This document shows, piece after piece, positions 29,811 to 37,162 of a stretch of DNA of 64,000 nucleotides. The notes below the pieces were generated by a model, which was not told where the DNA came from, ran no database searches, and saw only the letters and a program-made list of their open reading frames with translations. Every line of letters begins with the position of its first letter. The stretch's first letter is position 1. The position numbers and the translations under genes are program-made. This DNA is from Corallincola holothuriorum (lineage in GTDB: Bacteria; Pseudomonadota; Gammaproteobacteria; Enterobacterales; Neiellaceae), in the NCBI RefSeq assembly GCF_003336225.1, contig NZ_QPID01000009.1:62001-126000 (forward strand), in the 5' to 3' direction.

Positions 29811-30769
29811 GTTACCTCTCGTCATTGCCTGGTGAGGATGTTTTAGCTGCACCTGGTCGTTGGTATTACTTGAGCCGCACTGGCGCTCTGGATGATGGTA
29901 TCGCGAAGCTTGGCGTTTCACTTACTGGTAAGCACCCGCATCAACTGTTTAGTACCAATGCACATCGAACCTGGGAGCTACTCATTCAGCATGGATTTGT
30001 TGGCGAGAAAAGTGAACATGGTTTGGATTTATACCAGCAAGCGTTTCTTCGCCCCGATGAACAAGCTCAGTGGCAAACGGCGCATGAAAATCCGAACATG
30101 AAGGGACGGCTGTCGACGCATGTTCAGCGTTGGCGTTGGTGCCCGGAATGTGTGGCAGAGGATGAATCTGAGTATGGTGTGCCGTACTTCCATAGAGACC
30201 ACCAGTTGCCGGGAGTTTTTCACTGCCAGAAGCATCAGATGGCGTTGACATCGAGTTGCCCTGAGTGTGGTTGGCACATCAAGCTGCTCCAGCATCAGAA
30301 CATACCGCCATATGACAATGTATGCCCAAAGTGTGGCAGCTGGATCGGGGCTGAAGCTCCGCCTTGGTCAGATGCGTTGCGTCACATCGAGCAAGCGAGC
30401 CTCGAACTTGCCAGGACCCCTTATCAACCTGAACGGTTGGCTAATTCAATTCTGGAGCTCAGAGCGATTGCAGGTTTGCCAGCGAAAACTGAGCGTACAT
30501 TAGCTGAGCGAGAGCAAATATTGGCTTGGCAATGGGACTTTATCGAGATGTTCTCTGAGCAGGATATCCAAGCCTTGTTTCTGCAACGTACCAAGTATAA
30601 AAGCCGAGCGATCAGCCCGTTGATGCGCAACTCTCGATTGAATCTCATAGAATCAGTCGCAGCGCCTGTGCATCCGTTGCTGCACCTGATGGTGGAGTAT
30701 TACATTCAGCAAACCACTAGGGATGTGGGTGATGGAGCACGACCCCCTTCAAAAGCTGTTACCGGGTGA
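29807..30769 (+). CDS. tniQ: TniQ-family target-selection protein (320 aa)
   Basis: TniQ proteins connect TnsC to the target DNA. The short protein has the N-terminal TniQ domain with zinc-binding pairs C112-x2-C115 (WCPEC), C140-x2-H143 (FHCQKH), and a second set C151-x2-C154 and C173-x2-C176. Length is like the TniQ of CRISPR-associated type I-F3 elements and of Tn5053, much shorter than TnsD. It starts within tnsC (ATGA overlap). No cas genes are near, so its partner or target is unknown. Confidence 0.88.
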   Translation: MSYLSSLPGEDVLAAPGRWYYLSRTGALDDGIAKLGVSLTGKHPHQLFSTNAHRTWELLIQHGFVGEKSEHGLDLYQQAFLRPDEQAQWQTAHENPNMKGRLSTHVQRWRWCPECVAEDESEYGVPYFHRDHQLPGVFHCQKHQMALTSSCPECGWHIKLLQHQNIPPYDNVCPKCGSWIGAEAPPWSDALRHIEQASLELARTPYQPERLANSILELRAIAGLPAKTERTLAEREQILAWQWDFIEMFSEQDIQALFLQRTKYKSRAISPLMRNSRLNLIESVAAPVHPLLHLMVEYYIQQTTRDVGDGARPPSKAVTG

Positions 30770-32339
30770 GTCCGGCTACAGTCTTGCTGCACGCGCTCAT
30801 TTAGCGTCACCGTATGGTTCTTGGAAGCAAACGAACCTGGCACTATTTGGGCGTGTCGAAGTGCGGCTTCATGCCATGTTGCCGGGGCATCTGGATGCGC
30901 TGGCAGCATGGGCCCACATCGATATTAATCAACTACGCCTTCAAGGCTCAGCCCATCCTTTGGTCGCCTTTGGAGTGGGTGAGCAACAGAAACGTCTAGA
31001 GCTGATGCGCAGTGAAACAACATATGATGCGTCCGAAGTGATTGTTGCAAGCCGTTTAGCTGCTAACAAACTCAGCTTTGGTCATTACCTCAAAAGCTGT
31101 CCCGAATGCATGAGGCAAGATGCAGAGTCTTATGGTGTGGCTTATTGGCATACCGTCCACCAGGTCCAAGGTGTGACCGCCTGTCCAATTCATCATTGCC
31201 GGTTACAGCACGCCCCAGCAGGTGATGGTGGTGTAAATCATCAATACTTGCTGCCGTTGTGGGACGAGGGCGAAATAGTATTGGGCTCTGATGCTGAGGT
31301 TAGGCTCAGTACATTCCTTGCCAAGCTGCATCTGTTTCTGGGGCAGCAAACCCCAGTCATTCCAATGGCAGGCCTTTACCAACAATGGTTGGAAACGAGA
31401 GGGATGCTTACCAAAGCAGGACGCATTCGCTGGCGATACTTAAAGCCTGAGTTGATAGCATGTTGGTCTGAGTTGTTTCATTGGCCCGTCAATGCGCTGC
31501 CAGCAGAGCTGTCTGATTTCGACTATGTTCCACGACTCATTCACCACAGCAGACCCACGCATTACATTCGCCATGCACTAGTGATGGCTTACTTAGCTAA
31601 AACTCCTGAACATTTCTTTAATGGGCCGCTTCGCGAAGCAAATCCAGTTGCCACTTGCCCTGCATACAACGTGTTAGCCAATATGACACAAGTATTGGAA
31701 CTCTTCGACGCTGGTCTCTCTATGCGTCAAATCGCTGCAAAGCTTCAGTGCAGTATTGGCTACTTAAAAACACTGCTGTTACGCCAAAACAGAGTCGTTG
31801 AACGTCGACGGCAGCACATTACCCAGGAGGTTGAACGTGGTGTATGGCGCAAAGCATTCATGGGCATGCACCGGCAAGACATTGCAGATTTTTATGGGAT
31901 TTCAGTTGGGGCTGTAGAGCAAATCATTCAGTCCCACGAAAGGCTCTCAGCGTGGCGTCACTACCTGGTGATGCAGGGGCGACGATGCGTGAACCAAAAG
32001 ACTCTTTTGGACTACATGGCAACCAATCCAGATGCCTCTAGAAATAACATAAAACAGGCTTGCAGCGCTTACATGTGGCTCTACAAAAACGACAAGGACT
32101 GGCTTTACAAGCACCTGCCTCCTAAGTCGCATAAAACGAGGTCCGGAATTAACTGGGAGTTGCGCGACATGGTCGTGTTGGCTCAACTTCAAGGGCTACA
32201 AGGACAGTTCAAGTCGATGTCTGACATTGATCGTGCACTGGGAGGGCATGGCTGGCTAGTGGGTCAACGCGAACGGTTTCCTCTTTCCATATCTTTTGCC
32301 AACTCAAAACGAACTGAAGAGGGAATTATTTTTGAATGA
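30723..32339 (+). CDS. tnsD: TnsD-like TniQ-family protein, candidate gcvP-site selector
   Basis: 538-aa protein with N-terminal TniQ domain (PGESGYSLAARAHLASP; zinc ligands C126-x2-C129 in KSCPEC and C154-x2-H157 in ACPIHH) and a long C-terminal part. This part contains a helix-turn-helix segment (LSMRQIAAKLQCSIGYLKTLL) and a second one (RQDIADFYGISVGAVEQII), fitting sequence-specific DNA binding. The layout is that of Tn7 TnsD, which reads the 3' end of glmS. As the element lies 12 bp behind gcvP, this protein is the likely reader of the gcvP 3' end; this is inference. It overlaps tniQ by up to 47 bp; an ATG at 30732 is an alternative start. Confidence 0.87.
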   Translation: MWVMEHDPLQKLLPGESGYSLAARAHLASPYGSWKQTNLALFGRVEVRLHAMLPGHLDALAAWAHIDINQLRLQGSAHPLVAFGVGEQQKRLELMRSETTYDASEVIVASRLAANKLSFGHYLKSCPECMRQDAESYGVAYWHTVHQVQGVTACPIHHCRLQHAPAGDGGVNHQYLLPLWDEGEIVLGSDAEVRLSTFLAKLHLFLGQQTPVIPMAGLYQQWLETRGMLTKAGRIRWRYLKPELIACWSELFHWPVNALPAELSDFDYVPRLIHHSRPTHYIRHALVMAYLAKTPEHFFNGPLREANPVATCPAYNVLANMTQVLELFDAGLSMRQIAAKLQCSIGYLKTLLLRQNRVVERRRQHITQEVERGVWRKAFMGMHRQDIADFYGISVGAVEQIIQSHERLSAWRHYLVMQGRRCVNQKTLLDYMATNPDASRNNIKQACSAYMWLYKNDKDWLYKHLPPKSHKTRSGINWELRDMVVLAQLQGLQGQFKSMSDIDRALGGHGWLVGQRERFPLSISFANSKRTEEGIIFE

Positions 32340-32369
32340 TTTAAGTACGGCAACTGGGGGGAAACACTA

Positions 32370-32504
32370 ATGGACAGAAACGAGTTAGTGCGTGATGGGG
32401 AAAACCGTATTGGGGACAGGCGCTGCAAGTCCCTGCGGTCGTTCCTTGTTAGGAACCATGCAAATAGCAGGATGCCCAGTTCTCAAACTCACACGGCACT
32501 CTAG
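32370..32504 (+). other. Possible 44-codon remnant or small gene after tnsD
   Basis: An ATG with GGGGGG just upstream opens a basic 44-codon frame (MDRNELVRDGENRIGDRRCK...). Its 3' half overlaps the end of the minus-strand gene 32449-32853, so it may be the 5' stub of a gene cut off when that gene arrived. No family is recognised. Confidence 0.3.
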
Positions 32505-32853
32505 AGCCTTTGAGAACCAAATACACTTCCATAAATACGATCGCACATAGAAATAATGAACCGGTGAAGTAGAGCATCGTGTTTTTTATTTCAGGTAAAC
32601 GCGGCGGACGTGGAATCTTCGTGAATGTCAGGCTTGGGTAGCGTCGCTTGAGAATCTGCGGTGCATAGATGGTTAAGTAGTAACGCACAGACGCATCGTA
32701 CAGCCCAATCAAGAATAATAGGGAAATCGTTGCGTTGACACCTGGCTGGTTTGTACCCAAACAAGTAAGTGCCAATGAGTATGACAAAACGCCTAGCGTC
32801 AAATTCTGAAACCATGCGAACTCATTATAGATTTCTTCGATTGCTTCGTTCAT
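32449..32853 (-). CDS. Hypothetical multi-pass membrane protein (134 aa)
   Basis: Not recognised. Hydrophobic stretches are visible at about residues 18-36 (TLGVLSYSLALTCLG), 42-60 (TISLLFLIGLYDASVRYYL) and 92-112 (MLYFTGSLFLCAIVFMEVYLVL), giving three or four passes. Gene size, orientation against the transposase genes, and palindromic sequence between it and the next minus-strand gene resemble an integron-type gene cassette, but no clean recombination site can be drawn. It may be expressed together with the HEPN-like gene upstream. Confidence 0.6.
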   Translation of the reverse strand: MNEAIEEIYNEFAWFQNLTLGVLSYSLALTCLGTNQPGVNATISLLFLIGLYDASVRYYLTIYAPQILKRRYPSLTFTKIPRPPRLPEIKNTMLYFTGSLFLCAIVFMEVYLVLKGSRVPCEFENWASCYLHGS

Positions 32854-32965
32854 AGCTTATTAATACCAAATGGTCCTACGCCGCTGAATGGGTTGATGAT
32901 AGCGGCGTTGCCGCGTTGTAGTTGCCATCCTTTGGCGCGAAGCGCCCATAAGGCGTTGTTTTGTT

Positions 32966-33436
32966 CTAGTAGAACTGCGTATAGTCCGATTCTATATCAG
33001 CTAACTGAGCCAGCTGATCGAGAATTGACTTGCCTACGCGAAGTAACCTTTCTGTTCGCTCAGGATTATCCCATCCTTCAGCTCCATGCTTGCCACCGTG
33101 GAACAGATTGTTCCTGACGGTTTTCAGCAAGCGAACAACTCTACATAGTTCCGACTTACAATCATCGAACCCCACATCTTTCCATTCAAGCTCAGAGTGC
33201 GCCCCCACTTTTTGCCTTTTGGGATTCAGCTGGAGCAATTCACTGGTTTCAGCCGTGTGCTCAAATCCCTCGGCTAAAAACTCGACTAAGCTATCCCACC
33301 CTGGCTCTGCATTCTTACCTTGCTCATTACATTTAAGAAATTTGTTCTCTTTCAATGCAAATTCGAAACGTGAGAACCAGTAAAAGAAATCGAATGCTAA
33401 CTCTCTCAATTGATGATCAATGTCTTCTTTGCGCAC
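32966..33436 (-). CDS. HEPN-like protein (156 aa)
   Basis: Helical protein with the R-N-N-L-F-H motif (VRNNLFHGGKHG) typical of HEPN domains, many of which are RNases or RNA binders in toxin-antitoxin and defence systems. A frame upstream continues to 33475, but AGGAGG (plus-strand CCTCCT at 33441-33446) is well spaced only for the GTG at 33436. No MNT-type nucleotidyltransferase antitoxin is adjacent. An inverted repeat GTGCGCATAC / GTATGCGCAC (33468-33477 and 33502-33511) lies just upstream and could be an operator. Assignment is by motif only. Confidence 0.62.
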   Translation of the reverse strand: MRKEDIDHQLRELAFDFFYWFSRFEFALKENKFLKCNEQGKNAEPGWDSLVEFLAEGFEHTAETSELLQLNPKRQKVGAHSELEWKDVGFDDCKSELCRVVRLLKTVRNNLFHGGKHGAEGWDNPERTERLLRVGKSILDQLAQLADIESDYTQFY

Positions 33437-33467
33437 TAAACCTCCTGAGCAACATATAAATTGTATA

Positions 33468-33511
33468 GTGCGCATACGCTTCGTTCACATCATACCAACA
33501 AGTATGCGCAC
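33468..33511. promoter_or_regulatory. Inverted repeat upstream of the HEPN-like gene
   Basis: Perfect 10-bp arms GTGCGCATAC and GTATGCGCAC, spaced 24 bp. It lies directly upstream of the minus-strand gene, a position suited to an operator. The motif TCTAAC / GTTAGAC follows at 33513, similar to an integron core site. Confidence 0.4.
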
Positions 33512-33790
33512 GTCTAACACTATGATTATTTAGATAACCATCAAGCCCAAGTAATTGACACTAAAGATAATTATTAAGGCAATCAAGTGAAAATACGCAA
33601 CAATGGGTCTGTTAGCAGTTAAAATCTCTCGAGATCTAAGTACCACTGTATGTCCCCCATCTTTTGAATAGTGAGGGCTTACTGACTTTGGGGCAAAGCT
33701 GTTTTATATCCCAAGACTCTGCTAATGCTGTTCATTGACATGACTTCTGACCATTAAAATCTTGGTAAAACTACATGTTCAGCAACCTCA

Positions 33791-33849
33791 AGCGGCACTC
33801 CTTAAATTTTTAGTGGCACTCCTGAAATCTTAAGTGGCACTCCCGAGCA
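33791..33849 (+). repeat. Three 21-bp-spaced direct repeats (AGTGGCACTCC)
   Basis: AGCGGCACTCCTTAAAT, AGTGGCACTCCTGAAAT and AGTGGCACTCCCGAGCA begin at 33791, 33812 and 33833, exactly 21 bp (two helical turns) apart. They precede the four-gene operon by about 50 bp and may be regulator-binding iterons. Alternatively they may be a remnant of an IS21-type end, which can carry such repeats. An inverted GCATCAT / ATGATGC pair follows (33847 and 33875). The rest of 33512-33790 shows no gene. Confidence 0.6.
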
Positions 33850-33900
33850 TCATGCTGATAAGGCGATTAAAATTATGATGCAGACAAAAGGGAGGCAGGC

Positions 33901-34212
33901 ATGGGCGAGTCGTTTCAATTGAGTGATCTGAGCGCAGACTTCTATCCATCGATAGTAGTGCTCGATGATCCCGGCATCGACGTTCGTTATCGATTTTTGA
34001 TGTCTCGTTTGGTACGAGAAATGGCTCAGATAGCTCAACCTCATGGATCAATTGAGATCTACAAAATTGAAGCCAGCGATGGCGTACCGCCCACGCCTTT
34101 TATGGTCAGCTCGGGAAATGTTGATGATGCCGCCTTAGAGCAGCTCTTCGATGAGCTTACGCCACTCATGCAACGTGTCGCTCAGACAGGGAGTTTAGGA
34201 GAGATGGCATGA
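33901..34212 (+). CDS. Hypothetical protein, first gene of small cargo operon
   Basis: Not recognised. 103-aa acidic soluble protein (SFQLSDLSADFYPSIVVLDD...). GGGAGG lies before the ATG. Its stop overlaps the next start in ATGA, so the first three genes of this operon are translationally coupled. It lies behind the 21-bp repeats at the distal edge of the transposon, in cargo position. Function cannot be inferred from sequence alone. Confidence 0.65.
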   Translation: MGESFQLSDLSADFYPSIVVLDDPGIDVRYRFLMSRLVREMAQIAQPHGSIEIYKIEASDGVPPTPFMVSSGNVDDAALEQLFDELTPLMQRVAQTGSLGEMA

Positions 34213-34436
34213 CACGCGAATTTTCAATGGTTTATCAGCTTTTGTTAGAAGCCCAGTCCGATGAGGCTGCAATGAATGCGTTAAGCCATCATGCAAACTC
34301 AGAGATAGTTAGTTGGTTCTCGAATGCTTCGATATCCAGCTATGGTGGGATGACGCCGAGGACGCTGCTAGGCCGGTTTGGATTGGACGAACTGCGAGCA
34401 TATGTGAAGTTTAAGCTAGAAGGTGGTTTTGAATGA
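34209..34436 (+). CDS. Small protein, faintly MbcA/ParS/Xre-C-terminal-like
   Basis: 75 aa. The segment VSWFSNASISSYGGMTPRTLLGRFG resembles the W-x..-G-x-TP-x2-LL core of the MbcA/ParS/Xre antitoxin C-terminal domain, without a DNA-binding part. ATGA overlaps on both sides couple it to its neighbours. It could be a shortened relative of the antitoxin-like gene that follows; this is a weak visual similarity. Confidence 0.55.
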   Translation: MTREFSMVYQLLLEAQSDEAAMNALSHHANSEIVSWFSNASISSYGGMTPRTLLGRFGLDELRAYVKFKLEGGFE

Positions 34437-34879
34437 GAAGTTCAAGTGAGAATCGAAATGTCGTTGAGCTTAACGACAGGGAGGTTGAGGTTTTGATACA
34501 TCTCATCGATGCGGAAATGTCGGGGTTCTGTGGTGATTTAGGTTACCAGGAACTTAGCCGGTTGCGCTCGAAATTGGATAGTGCGCAACAGTCGGAGTGG
34601 GATCTTGTTCGAAAGCGCTTTGCCGATCTTGATGAGCGAGACTTAGTGGGTGGTGACGACTATTTTGAGAGTCTGAATACCCAAGAGCTGGGAGCTTTGC
34701 TTCTTACTCTGCCAGGACTCTGCTCACAACTTATGGCAATCTTCAAAGAACCGGAGGCAGCTAATCGCTGGTTGATTACGCCAAAATCTTCATTGCAGGG
34801 ACGCACACCGCTGGAATGCTTGCCTCATGAAACCGAACTCGTCGTCGACATGCTTGAACGGATGCGAAGCTGCCGATAA
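34433..34879 (+). CDS. Protein with MbcA/ParS/Xre antitoxin-type C-terminal domain
   Basis: 148 aa. The C-terminal half (MAIFKEPEAANRWLITPKSSLQGRTPLE...) fits the toxin-binding domain found at the end of Xre-type antitoxins that pair with RES-domain toxins (NAD-degrading enzymes), with the conserved W-L-x-TP...L-x-G-x-TPLE. The N-terminal half (VVELNDREVEVLIHLIDAEMSG) is not a clear helix-turn-helix. No RES toxin follows, so either another gene in the operon is the toxin or it is an orphan. It overlaps the upstream gene by ATGA and is followed after 28 bp by a 96-aa gene. Confidence 0.7.
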   Translation: MRSSSENRNVVELNDREVEVLIHLIDAEMSGFCGDLGYQELSRLRSKLDSAQQSEWDLVRKRFADLDERDLVGGDDYFESLNTQELGALLLTLPGLCSQLMAIFKEPEAANRWLITPKSSLQGRTPLECLPHETELVVDMLERMRSCR

Positions 34880-34907
34880 ACAGCGTTTCTGTTGCAGGAG
34901 AGCGGAC

Positions 34908-35198
34908 ATGAGCACGAAAGAGTGGACATACACGAGTAACGAAAGGTTTGGGGTCTATCAGGAAATTACCTTTGAAAAGGATAACCATAACCCGGCAACC
35001 ATCGAGGTTGTGAACCCGGAAGACTTCAGCTTCTCCAGTGAAACAACTGCTGAAAACGCACGGGTAAGCCTGCTTACCCTGGAAATTCCGGCCGAGGTTT
35101 TTGACGAGATTGCGATCGCGTGGTGTAGAAAACGAAAGCTGCATTGTGTGACCTTCAATCGGAGCGAGAGGCGCTCTAAACATGCCGCTACTGACTGA
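34908..35198 (+). CDS. Hypothetical protein, last gene of small cargo operon
   Basis: 96 aa, not recognised (MSTKEWTYTSNERFGVYQEI...). The frame is open upstream, but AGGAG is spaced correctly only for the ATG at 34908. The stop lies 20 bp before the first TnsB-type repeat of the left-type transposon end, so this is the last gene of the element. By position it may be the functional partner of the MbcA/ParS-like protein; the fold is unknown. Confidence 0.62.
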   Translation: MSTKEWTYTSNERFGVYQEITFEKDNHNPATIEVVNPEDFSFSSETTAENARVSLLTLEIPAEVFDEIAIAWCRKRKLHCVTFNRSERRSKHAATD

Positions 35199-35217
35199 TT
35201 TTTTTACGCTAATTTAC

Positions 35218-35368
35218 GGTTTCCAACTTGAATACCCTGAGTAGGCAAGAAAGGCATTCATTATTGCACTCAAGTTTCCAACTAAGACTGTTCGAGCGGA
35301 AAACCTAACCTACTGAAAGCTAGCTGACGTAATTGGTATACAGTTTCCAACTAGATCTGACGTGATCA
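35218..35368 (+). repeat. Left-type transposon end with three spaced TnsB-binding repeats
   Basis: GGTTTCCAACTT at 35218, AGTTTCCAACTA at 35273 and 35342, inverted relative to the gcvP-proximal repeats, then the terminal TGACGTGATCA ending at 35368. Spacing of 55 and 69 bp resembles the Tn7 left end. Confidence 0.85.
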
Positions 35369-35409
35369 TTTTTTGATGCGCTGAAAAGCGCGTTGAAGTG
35401 ACTTTAAAA

Positions 35410-35442
35410 AGCGAGTGCTACGAGAGTGGTGCTCGCTTTTTT
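35410..35442 (+). terminator. Original gcvP terminator, displaced by the transposon
   Basis: AGCGAGTGCTAC and GTGGTGCTCGCT pair along 12 positions (some G-T) around a GAGA loop, followed by TTTTTTGTTTTT. It would have followed gcvP before insertion. From 35443 to 35654 only AT-rich sequence and no gene is seen. Confidence 0.82.
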
Positions 35443-35654
35443 GTTTTTCGTGTTTATTTTGTCAAAACCTTGTACAAAATAGGGGGAGGCTATTGATAAA
35501 ATTTAAAGGAAATATCAAAGTAGACAACAAGTTAAAGAAAGAGCATGAGTAGCTTCTCGCTAGCTTACGTTTTTCGGGATAGGAAGCATGTTCTCTAAGT
35601 GGAGATATAAAGCAGTTGCTTCCTACTTAGCGTTATACACCTAAGGGATAATCG

Positions 35655-36038
35655 GTGTTCAAATCGAAACAGTTGTACGTGCAGGTTAAGCCGGGGGAAA
35701 TGATCGCGTCGGTCGTTCCGTCTGGTCGTCGTTGCGAACGTAAATGCGCTGCTTTGTCTCACCCGCGCACCTTAATGGGTGAGTTCGTCGAAATCGAAAA
35801 AACACTTACTAGCTTGGTGCAGGAGCTTAGCCCAAAAACCTGGCTTTCTGTTGCACCTGTTATCACTCTGCACTTACTCGGTAACGCGGAAGGCGGGTAT
35901 ACAAATGTGGAAGTTCGTGCATTCAGAGAGGCTGCGCTTGGTGCGGGAGCCAGGGCAGTATTTATGCCGTCCGGGCCAACCCCGTTGAGCGAAAGTGCGG
36001 TACTTCAGAAGCAATACTCCGAGCTTGTCGGTGTATAA
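35655..36038 (+). CDS. Small MreB-like protein
   Basis: 127 aa from a GTG start. The stretch VRAFREAALGAGARAVFMPSGP strongly resembles the RAIRESALGAGAREVFLIEEP segment of the actin-like protein MreB. The N-terminus and LSHPRTLMGEFVEIEKTL match the early MreB fold only loosely, and the ATPase phosphate loops are missing. It belongs to a set of short MreB-like proteins of unknown role found in proteobacteria. Before the insertion it would have been the next gene after gcvP. Confidence 0.6.
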   Translation: MFKSKQLYVQVKPGEMIASVVPSGRRCERKCAALSHPRTLMGEFVEIEKTLTSLVQELSPKTWLSVAPVITLHLLGNAEGGYTNVEVRAFREAALGAGARAVFMPSGPTPLSESAVLQKQYSELVGV

Positions 36039-36386
36039 ACAATGCAAGTTACTAACTCATTGCTATGCTCCTAGAGCACAAAGGCCGCTGGCTTTTTCCT
36101 GTGGCCGCCGCGTTAGCTGTCAAATGAAACAAGGATCGAGATCAAAAGGAACAGAGCCATTGATTTTCGACCTGAGAGCTTAAGATTTGCCTAGCGCCGA
36201 CGAGTAATTCCTAGTGACCATATTAAGGTTGGCCTTAATTTGAGGGGGTTGAGGGCTGCGAGATTGACTTACAAGTTGTGAGGACACTATGATTTCAACT
36301 CTGTTTTACGCAGCCTACCAGCATGCGTAAGAAGCAAATGGACTGCTTCTATCTTCTGTGATTTCCAATCAACAAGGATGTTAATA
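36039..36386 (+). other. Intergenic region without a convincing gene
   Basis: Contains a GC-rich hairpin GGCCGC...GCGGCC-like element around 36083-36108 and the sequence GCGTTAG near 36110, reminiscent of an integron core site but lacking a matching partner. The ribosome-binding site for the next gene (AAGGATG) lies at its end. Confidence 0.35.
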
Positions 36387-37160
36387 ATGAGATTCACTGT
36401 CCTGACCCACAAAGGCCCATACAACTTCTCTTCTGATTACATCAATCATATGTACCCAGTCGACTCCTTGTACAAGGCCTGTAAGCAAATAGAAAAAGAA
36501 CCTAAGTTTTCTGATATTTCTGACACTCCTGTCAAACCAACTTCGTTAGCAGGACCATTGGAGAAATTGCCTAATGATCTGAATGGCGCCAAAAGAAAGC
36601 AGAGTCTTCTATCGGAACTGGATCGTACCCTTAACATTAGAAATGCTAGAGCGGCTGATCGCCTACATTGGAAGGGACTGAGCAGTATCCCGAGATCAGC
36701 GACTAGAGCGCTTGCGCCTATTCAGCCGTCAACGTCGTTGTACCGCAGAACGACAACAACCGCTGGTCTGGCGATGGCTGTTGGGGTCATTTCGCAAAAA
36801 GGTAGAGCGATGATTCTCTACGATCTTGTTAAAGGTAATGCTAGAGCTATTGCCCAAAAAGCAAAGCATAAACATCCAGAGTCTAAAGGATGCGTAGTGT
36901 CGATAAATATACAGTATCTGAAGGTTCGCAGGGATTTTGGCAGGGCACCTACTTTGTATTCTTTAACAGTTGATAAAGTACTCGACGTTATGTCTGTAGT
37001 TGATTTGAGTGCGACTCAATATGTTGGCGAAAAAATATCAAAAATCTGCAATCCTCAGCTATCTCCCATACCTGAGCTCAGTATCAAGGTGCACCCTGAT
37101 TCACAAGTCGAACATAATAAATATGGATACGCCATCCTATACCTTAAATGTGAGTGGTAA
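36387..37160 (+). CDS. Hypothetical protein (257 aa)
   Basis: Not recognised. A basic central region (RATRALAPIQPSTSLYRRTTTTAG) separates an N-terminal segment starting MRFTVLTHKGPYNFSS from a C-terminal half with a beta-strand pattern. AAGGA is spaced for the ATG at 36387 (an ATG at 36378 is in frame). No signal peptide or membrane segment is visible. It overlaps the possible GTG start of the next lipoprotein gene, so the two may be one operon. Confidence 0.62.
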   Translation: MRFTVLTHKGPYNFSSDYINHMYPVDSLYKACKQIEKEPKFSDISDTPVKPTSLAGPLEKLPNDLNGAKRKQSLLSELDRTLNIRNARAADRLHWKGLSSIPRSATRALAPIQPSTSLYRRTTTTAGLAMAVGVISQKGRAMILYDLVKGNARAIAQKAKHKHPESKGCVVSINIQYLKVRRDFGRAPTLYSLTVDKVLDVMSVVDLSATQYVGEKISKICNPQLSPIPELSIKVHPDSQVEHNKYGYAILYLKCEW

Positions 37161-37162
37161 AA

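Larger units (their letters stand above)
18663..35368 (+). mobile_element. Tn7-like transposon inserted downstream of gcvP
   Basis: A 16,706-bp element bounded by inverted TGATCACGTCA (18663-18673) and TGACGTGATCA (35358-35368). It is flanked by TTTTT on each side (18658-18662 and 35369-35373), consistent with a 5-bp target duplication, though a T-run is low-complexity evidence. Inside the ends are TnsB-type repeats AGTTGGAAACTG in opposite orientation. The core is tnsA-tnsB-tnsC-tniQ-tnsD on the plus strand, all genes overlapping by a few bases. Cargo lies on both sides of the core. The gcvP-proximal end has close-packed repeats like the Tn7 right end; the distal end has spaced repeats like the left end. 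The orientation, with the right end next to the target gene's 3' end, is as in Tn7 at glmS. No CRISPR array, cas genes or tnsE were seen. Confidence 0.93.

Noticed and set aside
32340-35217. Search for cas8/cas5, cas7 and cas6 genes behind tniQ
   Set aside because: The genes there are short, on mixed strands and lack Cas motifs, so a CRISPR-associated transposon is not supported.
18679-35353. Repeated AGTTGGAAACTG motifs considered as CRISPR repeats
   Set aside because: Only six copies split between the two transposon ends, inverted to each other, without uniform spacers or cas genes. They fit TnsB-binding sites.
36055-36120. Integron attC site near GCGTTAG
   Set aside because: The 5' and 3' cores pair only over CTAAC, and no cassette organisation surrounds it.
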